Shown: positions 17,951 to 26,861 of the stretch, one piece after another
Layout of the letters: each line of letters starts with the position of its first letter
How positions within the stretch are numbered: the first letter of the stretch is position 1
NCBI RefSeq assembly: GCF_025938095.1
Contig: NZ_JAPCZF010000003.1
Coordinates: 1-64,000, forward strand
DNA: 64,000 bases
Direction: 5' to 3'
From: Novosphingobium sp. JCM 18896
GTDB lineage: Bacteria > Pseudomonadota > Alphaproteobacteria > Sphingomonadales > Sphingomonadaceae
Made by a program: the position numbers and the translations under genes
The notes under the pieces: generated by a model
Databases searched by the model: none
What the model was told of the DNA's origin: nothing
The model's input: the letters and a program-made list of their open reading frames with translations, nothing else

Positions 17951-18056
17951 GCCCGCACCGCTGAACACGAGGCGGCGATGCAACGCGCCCGTTCGGCCTG
18001 AACATCACGATTGTTGGACAGCGACCGCCAAACGGACGGCGCGAGAGGAGGGGCAA

Positions 18057-20594
18057 ATGGCATTGTCTTGCAAGGTAGCTCTATGGTCATCGGCCGGCCT
18101 GCTGGTCGGTATCGGAACGCCGGCACTCGCCCAGGCGGACGGCGGTCACGCCCAGGCCTCGTCGCCCGACGACATCGTCGTCACGGCGCGGCGTTTCGAG
18201 GAGCGGGCGCAGGACGTTCCGATCTCGATCACGGTGTTCAACCAGGACCAGCTCTCCGACCGCAACGTCGTGACGCCAGAGGACCTGTCACTCTACACCC
18301 CGTCGCTGAGCACCACGGGGATCTACGGACGCGACAGCACGGCTTACGCGATCCGCGGTTTCACCCAGACCTTGCAGACCTCGCCCTCGGTGGCGGTCTA
18401 TTTCGCCGACGTCGTCGCGACGCGCGGCGGCGGCACGGTCGCACAGGGCGACGGCGCCGGGCCGGGCAGCTTCTTCGACCTGCAGAACGTGCAGGTGCTC
18501 AAGGGGCCGCAGGGCACGCTGTTCGGCCGCAACACCACGGGCGGCGCGGTCCTGCTGGTTCCGACCAAGCCGAAGGACCAGTTCGAGGGCTACGTCGAAG
18601 GGCTCTACGGCAGCTACGATTGGGTGGGCCTGCAGGGCGCCGTCAACGCGCCGCTGAGCGACACCTTGCGCGCGCGGATCGCCGTGGATTTCCAGGACCG
18701 CAAGGGTCTGACCCGCAATGTCGGCGTAGGCGCCGATCTCGACGACCGGCACTACATCGCCGCCCGCGCGAGCTTGGTCTGGGACATCACGCCCGATCTC
18801 GAAAACTATACGATCCTCTCCTACGTGCATTCGAAGAGCAACGGTTCGGCCTTCTCGCTGCTCGAATGCGATCCCAACACCTTCATCGGTTCGGTGATCT
18901 GCGGTCCCTTCGCGACACGCCAGCAGGGCGGTCCGCGTGTCGCCAGCATTGATCGCGACGATTCCGTCAACGAACGCAAGAACTACGGCATCATCAACAC
19001 GACGACGCTGCAGGCCAGCGATACGCTGACGATCAAGAACATCGTCAGCTACAGCCGGCTCAAGGGGCACTATCGTTCCGACATCTTCGGCACCGACTTC
19101 AAGGTGCCGTCGACCGTCGTCGTGCCGATCCAGGATGCGGCAGGCAAACTGCTGGCGCTATATCCGACATCTTCGGGCGCGCTCGCGGGTACCCGGCTCC
19201 AGTTCATCGACGTTTCCGATGCGCCGGGGACGCAGACGACCGATCAGTCGAGCTTCACCGAAGAACTGCAGTTCCAGGGCAATGTCGGAGAGGGCAAGCT
19301 GATCTGGCAGGCGGGCATCTACTACGAGCGCTCGGACCCGCACGGGCTGGTCGGGACGATATCCACCCAGCTCACGAACTGTGCCGACATCGCCAACCTG
19401 CAGTGCTATTCGCCGCTCGGACAAGTCTATCGCAAGGGCTATGCCGAGTTCTATGCACGGGCCACGGGCTTCCCCGTCCAGTTCACCGATCCCGGCTTCG
19501 ATTTCCCCATCGGCGGTGTCGGCAAGCGTCTGAGCAACATCGCCTATCGCAACTTCGGACTCTATGGTCAGGCGACTCTGGCACTGACCCGACAGCTCAA
19601 GCTCACCGGCGGCATCCGCTATACGTCAGACAAGGTCCGCAGCACCGCCAAGGCCTTCACCTATACCTTTCCCGCCGCGAACACGCCGGTCGTCTCGTGC
19701 ATCGTGCCGAACACGACCTTGGCCCAGGACTGCCGGATCGACGCGAAGACCAGCAGCTCGCGGCCGACCTGGCTGATCGATCTCGACTACAAGCCGAACG
19801 AGAACGTCCTGATCTATGCCAAATATGCGCGGGGTTATCGGCAGGGCAGTGTGTCGGCGAACGCGGCCGACGGCTACCGGACCTTCGAACCCGAGAAGGT
19901 CGACGCCTACGAACTCGGGCTCAAGGCCGACATCCGCGGTGCCGTCCGTGGCTATTTCAACCTCTCCGCCTTCTACAACAAGCTGACCAACCAGCAGCTG
20001 AGCGCGCTGTTCAACACGCCGCCGGGCAGCTCGATCTCACAGGCGGACGGCATCATCAACGCCGGCAAGTCGCGGATCTACGGACTGGAGGTCGAGGCCA
20101 GCATCACCCCGTTCGCCGGCTTCAACCTCAATGGCTCGTACACCTATCTGAACACCAAGCTCATCAGCTTGACCCCGACCGTATTGCCGCCCAATTCGCC
20201 GTTCTTCGAGGTGATCCCGGCGGCCGACGTCGGTGGGGACCTGATCTATTCGCCGCACCATCGCCTGACCGTCGCGGCGAGCTATACGCTGCCGCTCGAC
20301 GAGAGCCTGGGGCAGATCACCCTTGGGGCGGTCTATTCCTATACCGGGCCGCAGAACGGCGCGGCGCTTTCGGCCTCGCGCTTCGCCGCGCTCGAAGGGT
20401 TCAACACGCTCAATCTCAACCTGAACTGGGATCGGGTGGCGGGATCGCCGATCGACCTGGCCTTGTTCGCGACCAACGTGACCAACGAGACGTACATTTC
20501 GGCGGTCGCCGGTCTCTACAACAGCAGCGGTTTCGAGGTCGCCCGCTACGGCGAGCAGCGGATCGTCGGAGCCAAGCTGCGCTACAACTTCTGA
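18057..20594 (+). CDS. TonB-dependent outer-membrane receptor
   Basis: This 845-residue protein has a signal peptide (1-25, ending PALAQA), a DDIVVTARRFEERAQDVPIS plug start, a plug domain to about 190 (VQVLKGPQGTLFGRNTTGGA) and a 22-strand barrel ending in aromatic KLRYNF. It imports a large or scarce substrate with TonB energy; this subgroup in sphingomonads is often tied to catabolic clusters. GAGGAGGGG lies just before the ATG. It is the last gene of the forward block and is followed by a strong terminator. Confidence 0.95.
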   Translation: MALSCKVALWSSAGLLVGIGTPALAQADGGHAQASSPDDIVVTARRFEERAQDVPISITVFNQDQLSDRNVVTPEDLSLYTPSLSTTGIYGRDSTAYAIRGFTQTLQTSPSVAVYFADVVATRGGGTVAQGDGAGPGSFFDLQNVQVLKGPQGTLFGRNTTGGAVLLVPTKPKDQFEGYVEGLYGSYDWVGLQGAVNAPLSDTLRARIAVDFQDRKGLTRNVGVGADLDDRHYIAARASLVWDITPDLENYTILSYVHSKSNGSAFSLLECDPNTFIGSVICGPFATRQQGGPRVASIDRDDSVNERKNYGIINTTTLQASDTLTIKNIVSYSRLKGHYRSDIFGTDFKVPSTVVVPIQDAAGKLLALYPTSSGALAGTRLQFIDVSDAPGTQTTDQSSFTEELQFQGNVGEGKLIWQAGIYYERSDPHGLVGTISTQLTNCADIANLQCYSPLGQVYRKGYAEFYARATGFPVQFTDPGFDFPIGGVGKRLSNIAYRNFGLYGQATLALTRQLKLTGGIRYTSDKVRSTAKAFTYTFPAANTPVVSCIVPNTTLAQDCRIDAKTSSSRPTWLIDLDYKPNENVLIYAKYARGYRQGSVSANAADGYRTFEPEKVDAYELGLKADIRGAVRGYFNLSAFYNKLTNQQLSALFNTPPGSSISQADGIINAGKSRIYGLEVEASITPFAGFNLNGSYTYLNTKLISLTPTVLPPNSPFFEVIPAADVGGDLIYSPHHRLTVAASYTLPLDESLGQITLGAVYSYTGPQNGAALSASRFAALEGFNTLNLNLNWDRVAGSPIDLALFATNVTNETYISAVAGLYNSSGFEVARYGEQRIVGAKLRYNF

Positions 20595-20605
20595 CGGACG
20601 GCACG

Positions 20606-20649
20606 GCCCCAGTCATCGCGCCGCATCTGGCGTGATGACCGGGGCTTTT
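20606..20649 (+). terminator. Rho-independent terminator after the TonB receptor
   Basis: The stem GCCCC-A-GTCATC pairs with GATGAC-C-GGGGC with one opposed mismatch, followed by TTTT. It lies 11 bases after the receptor stop and before the convergent P450 stop. The T-run is on the plus side only, so it serves the receptor transcript. Confidence 0.85.
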
Positions 20650-20658
20650 GCGTGTTTG

Positions 20659-21903
20659 CTAGGCGTTCCAGATGAGCGGCAGCGCGACGGGGCCGATCGG
20701 GGCAATCGAGCAGAACGATACCACCTCGACACCGGGCGCGATGCCGAACGGCGGCAGGATCGCGAGCGCTTCTTCCATGGCGATGCGCATCTCGCGCTTG
20801 GCCAGGTGCATGCCGATGCACAGGTGCGGGCCATAGCCGAAGCTTACGTGACGGGGCTTGCGGGCGAGATCGATGATCTCGGGCCGGGGGAACACCTCGG
20901 GGTCGTTGGCTGCGAGGAAGGTCGGCATCAGCACGAGGTCGCCGGGCAGCATGCGCGCGCCACCGACCTCGATCTCCTTGGTGCAGACGCGCAAGGTCGT
21001 CACCGCGGCATAGGCGCGCATCAGTTCATCGATCGCCTCGGGAATCCTGTCGGGGTTCTCGCGCAGGAACTGCTGGTGATCGGGGTTCTCGGCGAGATGG
21101 CGGAAATGCGCCGAAAGGTTGGTCGAAACCGTGTCGAGGCCGCCGACGAACAGGTTGAAGCAGAAGCCCTTGAGTTCGTCCTCGGTGAGCTTGCGGCCCT
21201 CGACCTCGGCCTGAACGCCCAGCGTTAGCAGGTCGTCCTTCGGTTCGCGGCGGCGCTGCTCGCATTGCTCGCTCAGGTACTCGGTGACCGCCTTGAGCGC
21301 TTCGACGACGGGCTCGATGCTGTGCGATCGCAGGATCGCATGCTCCCAGGCCAGGAACTGCGCGACGTTGTCCTGCGGCAGGCCCATGAGCTCGAGGAAC
21401 ACGCGGATGGGAAACTCGAAGGCGAATTCCGAGACGAATTCGCAGCCGCCCCGTGGCCGCAGCTCGAGTAGCAGTTCGCGCGCGTAGAGGCGGATGCGTT
21501 CTTCGAGCTTGGCCATGCGCGACGGGCCGAACATCGGGTTCAGCACCAAGCGATAGCGCGAATGGAGCGGCGGCTCGGCCTCGCCGGGGATCGAGAACCA
21601 GGTCTCGCCGATCATCTGGGCGAACTGCGAGGTACCCTTCGGCGTGAAATGCTCGGTGTCCTGATAGACCTGCTGCAACTCGGCATAGCGGCGGGGGACC
21701 CAGGCGCCCGGAATCGAGTAGGGGACCGCATCGACCCAGAACACCGGCGGGCCCTGGTGGATTTCGGGGATGAAGTCGCGCGGGATGGCGGTGCTCGTCG
21801 TGCCGCGGCCGGCGAAGGGATAGGGTCGGACCAGTTCCGCGGGAACATGCGCCGGGCGTGGCGGCAGCGGCGGCATCGCCGGGGCTTCAGCTGCGTTTTC
21901 CAT
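20659..21903 (-). CDS. Cytochrome P450
   Basis: This 414-residue soluble bacterial P450 carries the heme-binding loop FGYGPHLCIGMHLAKREM with Cys362, the ExxR motif as ELMR, and an I-helix oxygen-activation sequence GGLDTVSTN. It inserts one oxygen atom using ferredoxin-supplied electrons; no ferredoxin or reductase is adjacent. The N-terminus is Pro-rich without a membrane anchor. It is the last gene of a four-gene minus-strand operon, 52 bp after the DUF1214-like gene. Substrate is unknown; the neighbours suggest a hydrophobic ring compound. Confidence 0.94.
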   Translation of the reverse strand: MENAAEAPAMPPLPPRPAHVPAELVRPYPFAGRGTTSTAIPRDFIPEIHQGPPVFWVDAVPYSIPGAWVPRRYAELQQVYQDTEHFTPKGTSQFAQMIGETWFSIPGEAEPPLHSRYRLVLNPMFGPSRMAKLEERIRLYARELLLELRPRGGCEFVSEFAFEFPIRVFLELMGLPQDNVAQFLAWEHAILRSHSIEPVVEALKAVTEYLSEQCEQRRREPKDDLLTLGVQAEVEGRKLTEDELKGFCFNLFVGGLDTVSTNLSAHFRHLAENPDHQQFLRENPDRIPEAIDELMRAYAAVTTLRVCTKEIEVGGARMLPGDLVLMPTFLAANDPEVFPRPEIIDLARKPRHVSFGYGPHLCIGMHLAKREMRIAMEEALAILPPFGIAPGVEVVSFCSIAPIGPVALPLIWNA

Positions 21904-21955
21904 TCTCGTTCTCCCGAATGTCTTGGTCGTGAAGATCGGTTCCGGGCGAACCCGG

Positions 21956-23128
21956 CTACCAGTAGATGCGGCGCTGAGCGCCGGCGGCGCGCGCGCGCAG
22001 GATCGCCTCGCGTTCCTTTGGCGAGACCCTGCGCGTGTCGGGCGGCAGGGCGGCGGTCACAGCCTCGGTATCGACGAGCCGGAACGTCAGGCCCGGCGCG
22101 GTCGCGCAGCCGGTCCAGCGTAGCTGCATGACGCCGACCGGGTGCCCCGTCGTGTCGAGCCAGTTGGCCACGCCCGGATCCTGAGCCGAAACGATGAAGC
22201 GCAGGAAGCCGTCGGCATCGCGATGCGCCTGCTTGCGGTTGAGGCTCGTCTGGGCATTGGCCCAGTCGAGCGTGCAGCCGAGCGCGTCGGTCAGCGCCAG
22301 CGACAAGGTGTCGACGCCGCGGCGCAGGTCGGCCTCGACCACCAGCACCTGGCCCTCGGCCAGGTCGAACACGCCTTCGTGATACCATTGGCCAACAAGC
22401 CCGCCGCCGGCCGAATAGTCGACCGTGGCGACGGCGTTGACCGTGCCGTTCGCGCGCAGCCCTGCGACCTTGCGCATGCCGAAGGCGAGCGTGCCCTCGA
22501 CCATCTGGGCAAGCCCTGCGAGGCGCGCGGCCAGTTCGCCGGACGAAGTGCGCCGGCGCCGGCTCGGACGGTCGAGCCGTGTGATCGCGAGGACCGGATC
22601 GCGATGCTGCCCCCAATCGTCGGAAACCGAGCGCAGCATCAGGGAGCGCACGTCGCGCGCAATCTCGTGCCAGGCGCCGTGATGCCCCTCGGGACGCCGC
22701 GCCGACAGCACGAGGTCGAGCTTGCCCTCGGCGTCGAGGTCGAAGCTGCGCAGATCGATGGCCGGATAGGTCTTGAGCCCGGCCGCCGTCGGTCCGCCCA
22801 TCGGCATCAGCGACACCTCGGGCGCCGTGCCGCGATCGCCGGTCAGCCGGTAGACGCCTTCGCCGTCGATTGCCGCGGTCAGATAGACCGTGTCGGGATT
22901 GGGCATGCCCATCCGCTGGTGGTATCCGGCGCCGGGCAGGAAGGCGGGATGGTCGAGGTCGGCGCAGACCCGGCCGAGGTAACTGGCCATGAGCCCGCCG
23001 AGCATCGCCGTGGTGAGCTCGGCCGCGGTGTGGTCGTGACCGGTCAGGTGCTGCGACAGCCGGTGATGGACCTCGGCCAGGTCTTCGAGCAGCCGGTCGA
23101 AGCCGGTCGGCGCAGCGGTCGCGCTCAT
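21956..23128 (-). CDS. DUF1214-like protein of unknown function
   Basis: This 390-residue protein has no signal peptide. The segment GMPNPDTVYLTAAIDGEGVY and the C-terminal half, rich in substrate-sized beta strands, resemble DUF1254/DUF1214 proteins; I hold this loosely. Its ATG overlaps the stop of the upstream sulfotransferase in ATGA (23125-23128), so it is translationally coupled and very likely acts with it. The C-terminus is strongly basic (REAILRARAAGAQRRIYW). It is a good candidate for the unknown enzyme step of this operon. Confidence 0.75.
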   Translation of the reverse strand: MSATAAPTGFDRLLEDLAEVHHRLSQHLTGHDHTAAELTTAMLGGLMASYLGRVCADLDHPAFLPGAGYHQRMGMPNPDTVYLTAAIDGEGVYRLTGDRGTAPEVSLMPMGGPTAAGLKTYPAIDLRSFDLDAEGKLDLVLSARRPEGHHGAWHEIARDVRSLMLRSVSDDWGQHRDPVLAITRLDRPSRRRRTSSGELAARLAGLAQMVEGTLAFGMRKVAGLRANGTVNAVATVDYSAGGGLVGQWYHEGVFDLAEGQVLVVEADLRRGVDTLSLALTDALGCTLDWANAQTSLNRKQAHRDADGFLRFIVSAQDPGVANWLDTTGHPVGVMQLRWTGCATAPGLTFRLVDTEAVTAALPPDTRRVSPKEREAILRARAAGAQRRIYW

Positions 23129-24303
23129 GCCCGCAGCTTGTCGGCGAGGTCGAACCGTTCGGTGTAGAAGGCGAACTCCTCCGCCACCTCGTCGACGTCC
23201 AACCCGTAGTCGCTGAGATCGTAGCGATGGACACCGCGCTTGCCGGGCGGGTTCTCGGCGCGCCAGGTGGCGATGCTCTGGCGGACGGCCGGAGTCAGTT
23301 CGAGATCGAGCGAGCGATAGACGTCGACCATCGCCGCTTCGGGATCGGCCACGACCTGGCCGTAGTCGACATGGGCGATGGTCACCCCGTCGGCCCGGTT
23401 CGCGTCGAAATCGACCAGGGCACGGATGTGACGGCTGACGAGGTCCTTCATCTGCCGGCCGAGCTCGGCGCGATCGACCGCGTCGGAGAACATTCCGCGC
23501 AGGAAGGTGGCGTAGCTGCAGTTGGATGCCAGCACGGCCACGGGATCGCGGTGGGTCACGACCATCGCCGCGTCGGGGAACACCTGCCGGATTTCGCCCA
23601 GCGCGAGCAGGTGGCAAGGCCACTTGAGCGCCCAGCGCGAGGGCGGGGCCTGCCACTGCAAGGTCTGCAGCACGCGCTTGTGATGGGCATAGCAGGCGGT
23701 GAGGTCGATCGTGTCGAGAACTCGGTCGAAGTAGCTGGGCACCCGGAAGGTCCAGTAGTGCCCGGCGTTGCCGAAGGTCTGGTCCATGATCATCACGCAT
23801 TCCTGCGGACCGTCGGGATCGGACAGATGGAAGCTGTCGTGCGCGCCACCGTCGTTCTGCCGCCGCTGCCGGTGCTGCTCGGCGCATTGCGCCTGGCGCC
23901 TGGCGGCCGATGCGGTGTCGATCGCCGGGGGCGGGCAGGGGCTTTCCCCCTCCCAGGTCCGCATCATGCGGAAGCTCGGTTCGCGGTCGAACAGGTACTG
24001 GAAATAGGTCGTGCCCGAGCGCGGCAGACCGGTGAGGAAGACGGGCCGGTCGACCGGCTGGCGGACGATCTCGGGCTCGGCCGCGCACCAGTGCGAGACT
24101 TCGATACGCTTGCGCTCGGCAAGCGCCAGCATCCCGCTGCAGGCGGCCGCGCCTCGCTCGCTCAGGCGCGCTTCCGCGTTGAGCGAGGAGACGAGGAGAT
24201 CGAGGTTCTGCGCGAAGAGGCCCGGGGTCGGATCGGCGACCGGCGACATCGCCTGGGCCTGGGCGAGGATCGCCGCAGTGCTGAGCAGGGGCGTGCCGCT
24301 CAC
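23125..24303 (-). CDS. PAPS-type sulfotransferase family protein (copy 2)
   Basis: This 392-residue protein has the phosphosulfate loop FLTGLPRSGTTYFQYLFD (PRSGTT at 94-99) and a 3'-phosphate segment MVVTHRDPVAVLASN. The start is taken as GTG at 24303, because it overlaps the upstream stop in GTGA; the ATG at residue 19 is the alternative. It shares architecture with copy 1 (14531-15679), including the motif order and the C-terminal HRYD/HSYD stretch, but is clearly diverged. With both stops coupled to neighbours, CmcJ-like oxidoreductase, sulfotransferase and DUF1214-like protein appear as one unit. Confidence 0.85.
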   Translation of the reverse strand: MSGTPLLSTAAILAQAQAMSPVADPTPGLFAQNLDLLVSSLNAEARLSERGAAACSGMLALAERKRIEVSHWCAAEPEIVRQPVDRPVFLTGLPRSGTTYFQYLFDREPSFRMMRTWEGESPCPPPAIDTASAARRQAQCAEQHRQRRQNDGGAHDSFHLSDPDGPQECVMIMDQTFGNAGHYWTFRVPSYFDRVLDTIDLTACYAHHKRVLQTLQWQAPPSRWALKWPCHLLALGEIRQVFPDAAMVVTHRDPVAVLASNCSYATFLRGMFSDAVDRAELGRQMKDLVSRHIRALVDFDANRADGVTIAHVDYGQVVADPEAAMVDVYRSLDLELTPAVRQSIATWRAENPPGKRGVHRYDLSDYGLDVDEVAEEFAFYTERFDLADKLRA

Positions 24304-25163
24304 AGGAAGATCACCAGGCCGCGGGCTTCGACGCTGGCGCGCGTCGGCGTGCCGGGCGGGCAGTCGGGATCGGTGAAGGCCGTATGCGGCACGCGCCGGG
24401 TGACGTCGTCGCGACTGTCGTGCGCCTTGAAGATGATGACCTCGTCGCGGGTCATGTCCGGGAAGTAGTGCCAGCGGTGCTGCGGATTGTAGAGGTAACC
24501 CGTCGTGTCGTGGCGCATTTCGCCGGTCTCGCGCGTGCTGGTCACGGCGGTGACGGTCACTTCGTCGGTCGGCGCGACGCTGCCGGCATCGCAGACCGCC
24601 AGCGGGAAATCCTGCGGCGGCGGCGAGACCGCGCGCCACATGTTGTACAGCGCCCAGCGTGCGTTCTTGGGCAGGCGATCGCCGGCCGCCTCGGTGATCC
24701 GCGCGAACAGCTGCGCCGCCGACTCGTCGGTGTTGTCGGCGTGGGCATAGCGTGCGGGCTTGGCATTGATCAGCGGTGCGAGCAGGTCGCTCGCGCTCTC
24801 GCCGAAGCGCTTCTTGCCGCCGCCCAGCAGCATCGCGAAGACGCCGCCGGTGGTCTCGCGCAGAAGCGTCGCCATCTCGTCGATATAGAGCTGGTCGACC
24901 GCGGGATCCTCCTCGATCAGCCGAAAATCCTCGACCGCGCTAACGTGCGGGACGAGGACGAAGCCCTCGTGGTCGAGCGAGGTGGCGAGGTCGCGCGCCG
25001 CATGGATCGTCACGCTCCGGCCGGGCAGGGTGTCCATGGTCGAGAGGCTCTCGTTCTCGGTGCAGAACTCGAGATGCGGCTCTGCCGCCGACGCCCGGGG
25101 GTTGCGCACGTAGTTCACCGTGGCTGTCACGTCGCGCGCGGTTTGCCCTTCGATCGCCAGCAT
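24300..25163 (-). CDS. CmcJ/NvfI-family oxidoreductase
   Basis: This 287-residue protein has the signature stretch YNPQHRWHYFPDMTRDEVII and FKAHDS, plus NMWRAVSPPPQDFPLAVCDA, typical of the CmcJ/NvfI (cephem methoxylation helper/fungal asnovolin-type dioxygenase) family. Members act as Fe(II)/2-oxoglutarate-like oxygenases or partners on secondary metabolites; bacterial members are poorly known. It is the first gene of the minus-strand operon and is divergent from a TetR gene 151 bp away. Its stop overlaps the next start (GTGA). An internal ATG at residue 43 could be an alternative start. Confidence 0.8.
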   Translation of the reverse strand: MLAIEGQTARDVTATVNYVRNPRASAAEPHLEFCTENESLSTMDTLPGRSVTIHAARDLATSLDHEGFVLVPHVSAVEDFRLIEEDPAVDQLYIDEMATLLRETTGGVFAMLLGGGKKRFGESASDLLAPLINAKPARYAHADNTDESAAQLFARITEAAGDRLPKNARWALYNMWRAVSPPPQDFPLAVCDAGSVAPTDEVTVTAVTSTRETGEMRHDTTGYLYNPQHRWHYFPDMTRDEVIIFKAHDSRDDVTRRVPHTAFTDPDCPPGTPTRASVEARGLVIFL

Positions 25164-25235
25164 TATCGTCTCCCATTTTGTCCGTCGCCGCAGGAGCCAT
25201 GGGACTGGCCTCTCTATCCGGCGATCCGCGAAACG

Positions 25236-25250
25236 TTACAAAAATAGTAA
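25236..25250. promoter_or_regulatory. TTAC-N7-GTAA inverted repeat in the CmcJ/TetR divergent region
   Basis: A short inverted repeat sits in an AT-rich island of the 151-bp gap between the CmcJ-like operon and the divergent TetR gene. TetR proteins usually bind such palindromes between divergent genes. The arms are short and the case rests on position. Confidence 0.35.
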
Positions 25251-25314
25251 AAACTGTCAAGTTCGAGAAGGCGGGTGACTTTACATTGAGTCTCGATGGC
25301 GTAATGCTCGCCCC

Positions 25315-25881
25315 ATGGGAGAACGCAACGCCAGTGCAGATGCGATCGTCGCCGCGGCCTGCCGGCTGCTGGCGGAGCTCGGCAGTCACGACAAGCTGTC
25401 GCTATCGGCCGTGGCCGAGGCGGCCCGAGTGTCGCGGCCGACGCTCTATCGCTGGTTCGCGACGCGCGAGGACCTGCTCGTCGCCATCGCCGCGCATCAG
25501 GAAAAGCGCTTCTACGAGGGGCTGGCCGAGGCCCTCGATACCGAGACCACGCCGGCGGGCCGACTGGACGCGGCCTTGCGCTATCTGGTCACCTATCTCG
25601 ACGAGACCTTCGGGGTCGCTTCGCCGCTGATAGAGCCGGGCATGACCGTCCGCTCGCTGACCGTCTCGCTGCCGAAACAGACCGCGACCTGGGTGCGTCT
25701 GCTCGGCGATGCCATCGCGCGTGTCCCCGCGGTCCGCGCCGGCGAGCTCTCGGTCGAGCAGGCGGCCGAGATCTTCCTGCGGCTCGCCTATTCGCACTAC
25801 CTCATACCAAGCCCCGCGCCCGAGGTTCTGCTGCAATGCATGCGCAGCATGGCCGGGCTCCGGGTGAAATCTCCGGCTTGA
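25315..25881 (+). CDS. TetR-family transcriptional regulator
   Basis: This 188-residue protein has an N-terminal TetR helix-turn-helix (DKLSLSAVAEAARVSRPTLY RWFATREDLL, residues about 26-55) and a helical ligand domain. It starts 151 bp from, and reads away from, the CmcJ-sulfotransferase-DUF1214-P450 operon, so it probably represses that operon. The LLM gene begins 38 bp after its stop on the same strand and could be co-controlled. Confidence 0.9.
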   Translation: MGERNASADAIVAAACRLLAELGSHDKLSLSAVAEAARVSRPTLYRWFATREDLLVAIAAHQEKRFYEGLAEALDTETTPAGRLDAALRYLVTYLDETFGVASPLIEPGMTVRSLTVSLPKQTATWVRLLGDAIARVPAVRAGELSVEQAAEIFLRLAYSHYLIPSPAPEVLLQCMRSMAGLRVKSPA

Positions 25882-25919
25882 GCCGAGACTGCCGACAACG
25901 CCATTCGCGAGGATTCCCG

Positions 25920-26843
25920 ATGCGCTTTTCCTGCTCCCTGCCGCTCGACGAGAACACGCCGGGTGAATTCCACACGCTCGGCGGCATCGCGGAAATGGTC
26001 CAGGCCATCGATCGTGCCGGCCTCGACGGCGTCTTCGTCACCGATCATCCGGCGCCCAGCGGCCGCTGGCTCGCGGGAGGCGGGCATGCGACGCTCGACC
26101 CGTTCGTCGCGCTGACCGCGGCCGCGGCGGCCAGCCCGCGGCTGCAGTTGCAGACGCACATCCTGGTGTTGGCCTATCGCAATCCCTTCGTCGTCGCCAA
26201 GGCGGCCGCCTCGCTCGATGCCCTGGCCGGTGGCCGGCTGATCCTCGGCATCGGCACGGGCTACCTCAAGCCCGAATATGCCGCGGTCGGCGTGTCGTTC
26301 GACGATCGCGGCGCGATCACCGACGAATCCATCCGCATCCTGCGCGAGGCCTGGACCGGAGAGCCCGTGCAGCACGAAGGTCCGCGTTTCACCGCGCGCG
26401 ACGCCGTGATCCTGCCGCGGCCGCCGCGGGCCGAGGGCATTCCGATCTGGGCCGGCGGCAATGCCGCTCCGGCGATCCGCCGCGCGGTTGCGCTGTGCGA
26501 CGGCTGGTCGCCGTTCCCCGTCGCCGGCGTCGTCACCAAGACCGCGCGCACCGACGAACTGTCGACCATCGCCCATCTGAAGGAAAAGATCGCCTATGCA
26601 CGGGCCTATGGCGAGGAGATCGGCCGGATCAAGCCGTTGACGATCTGCATGGGCCGCCTCGATGGCGATGCCCTGGCCCCGCAGGACCCCGCCGGGGTCG
26701 CCCAGGCGATCGATGCCTATGGCGAACTGGCCGAGGCCGGCGTGACCTGGACCACCGTGGCGCTTCCGTCGCCCAGCCGCGCTGCCTTCGCCGAAAACGT
26801 CCAATGGTTCGGCGAAGAGATTGCCGCGAAAGTGCCCCGCTAG
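25920..26843 (+). CDS. LLM-class (luciferase-like) flavin- or F420-dependent oxidoreductase
   Basis: This 307-residue TIM-barrel protein has the LLM pattern (VFVTDHPAPSGRW, LDALAGGRLILGIGTGYLKP EY, IPIWAGGNAAPAIRRAVALC DGW). The ILGIGTGYLKPEY form is common in the subgroup annotated as F420-dependent, but an FMN enzyme is equally possible. The start at 25920 has GAGGATT 5 bases upstream. It lies between its TetR and a convergent TauD dioxygenase. The reaction is probably a monooxygenation or hydride transfer on the cluster substrate. Confidence 0.85.
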   Translation: MRFSCSLPLDENTPGEFHTLGGIAEMVQAIDRAGLDGVFVTDHPAPSGRWLAGGGHATLDPFVALTAAAAASPRLQLQTHILVLAYRNPFVVAKAAASLDALAGGRLILGIGTGYLKPEYAAVGVSFDDRGAITDESIRILREAWTGEPVQHEGPRFTARDAVILPRPPRAEGIPIWAGGNAAPAIRRAVALCDGWSPFPVAGVVTKTARTDELSTIAHLKEKIAYARAYGEEIGRIKPLTICMGRLDGDALAPQDPAGVAQAIDAYGELAEAGVTWTTVALPSPSRAAFAENVQWFGEEIAAKVPR

Positions 26844-26861
26844 GACGAACCCGGCGAGGCT

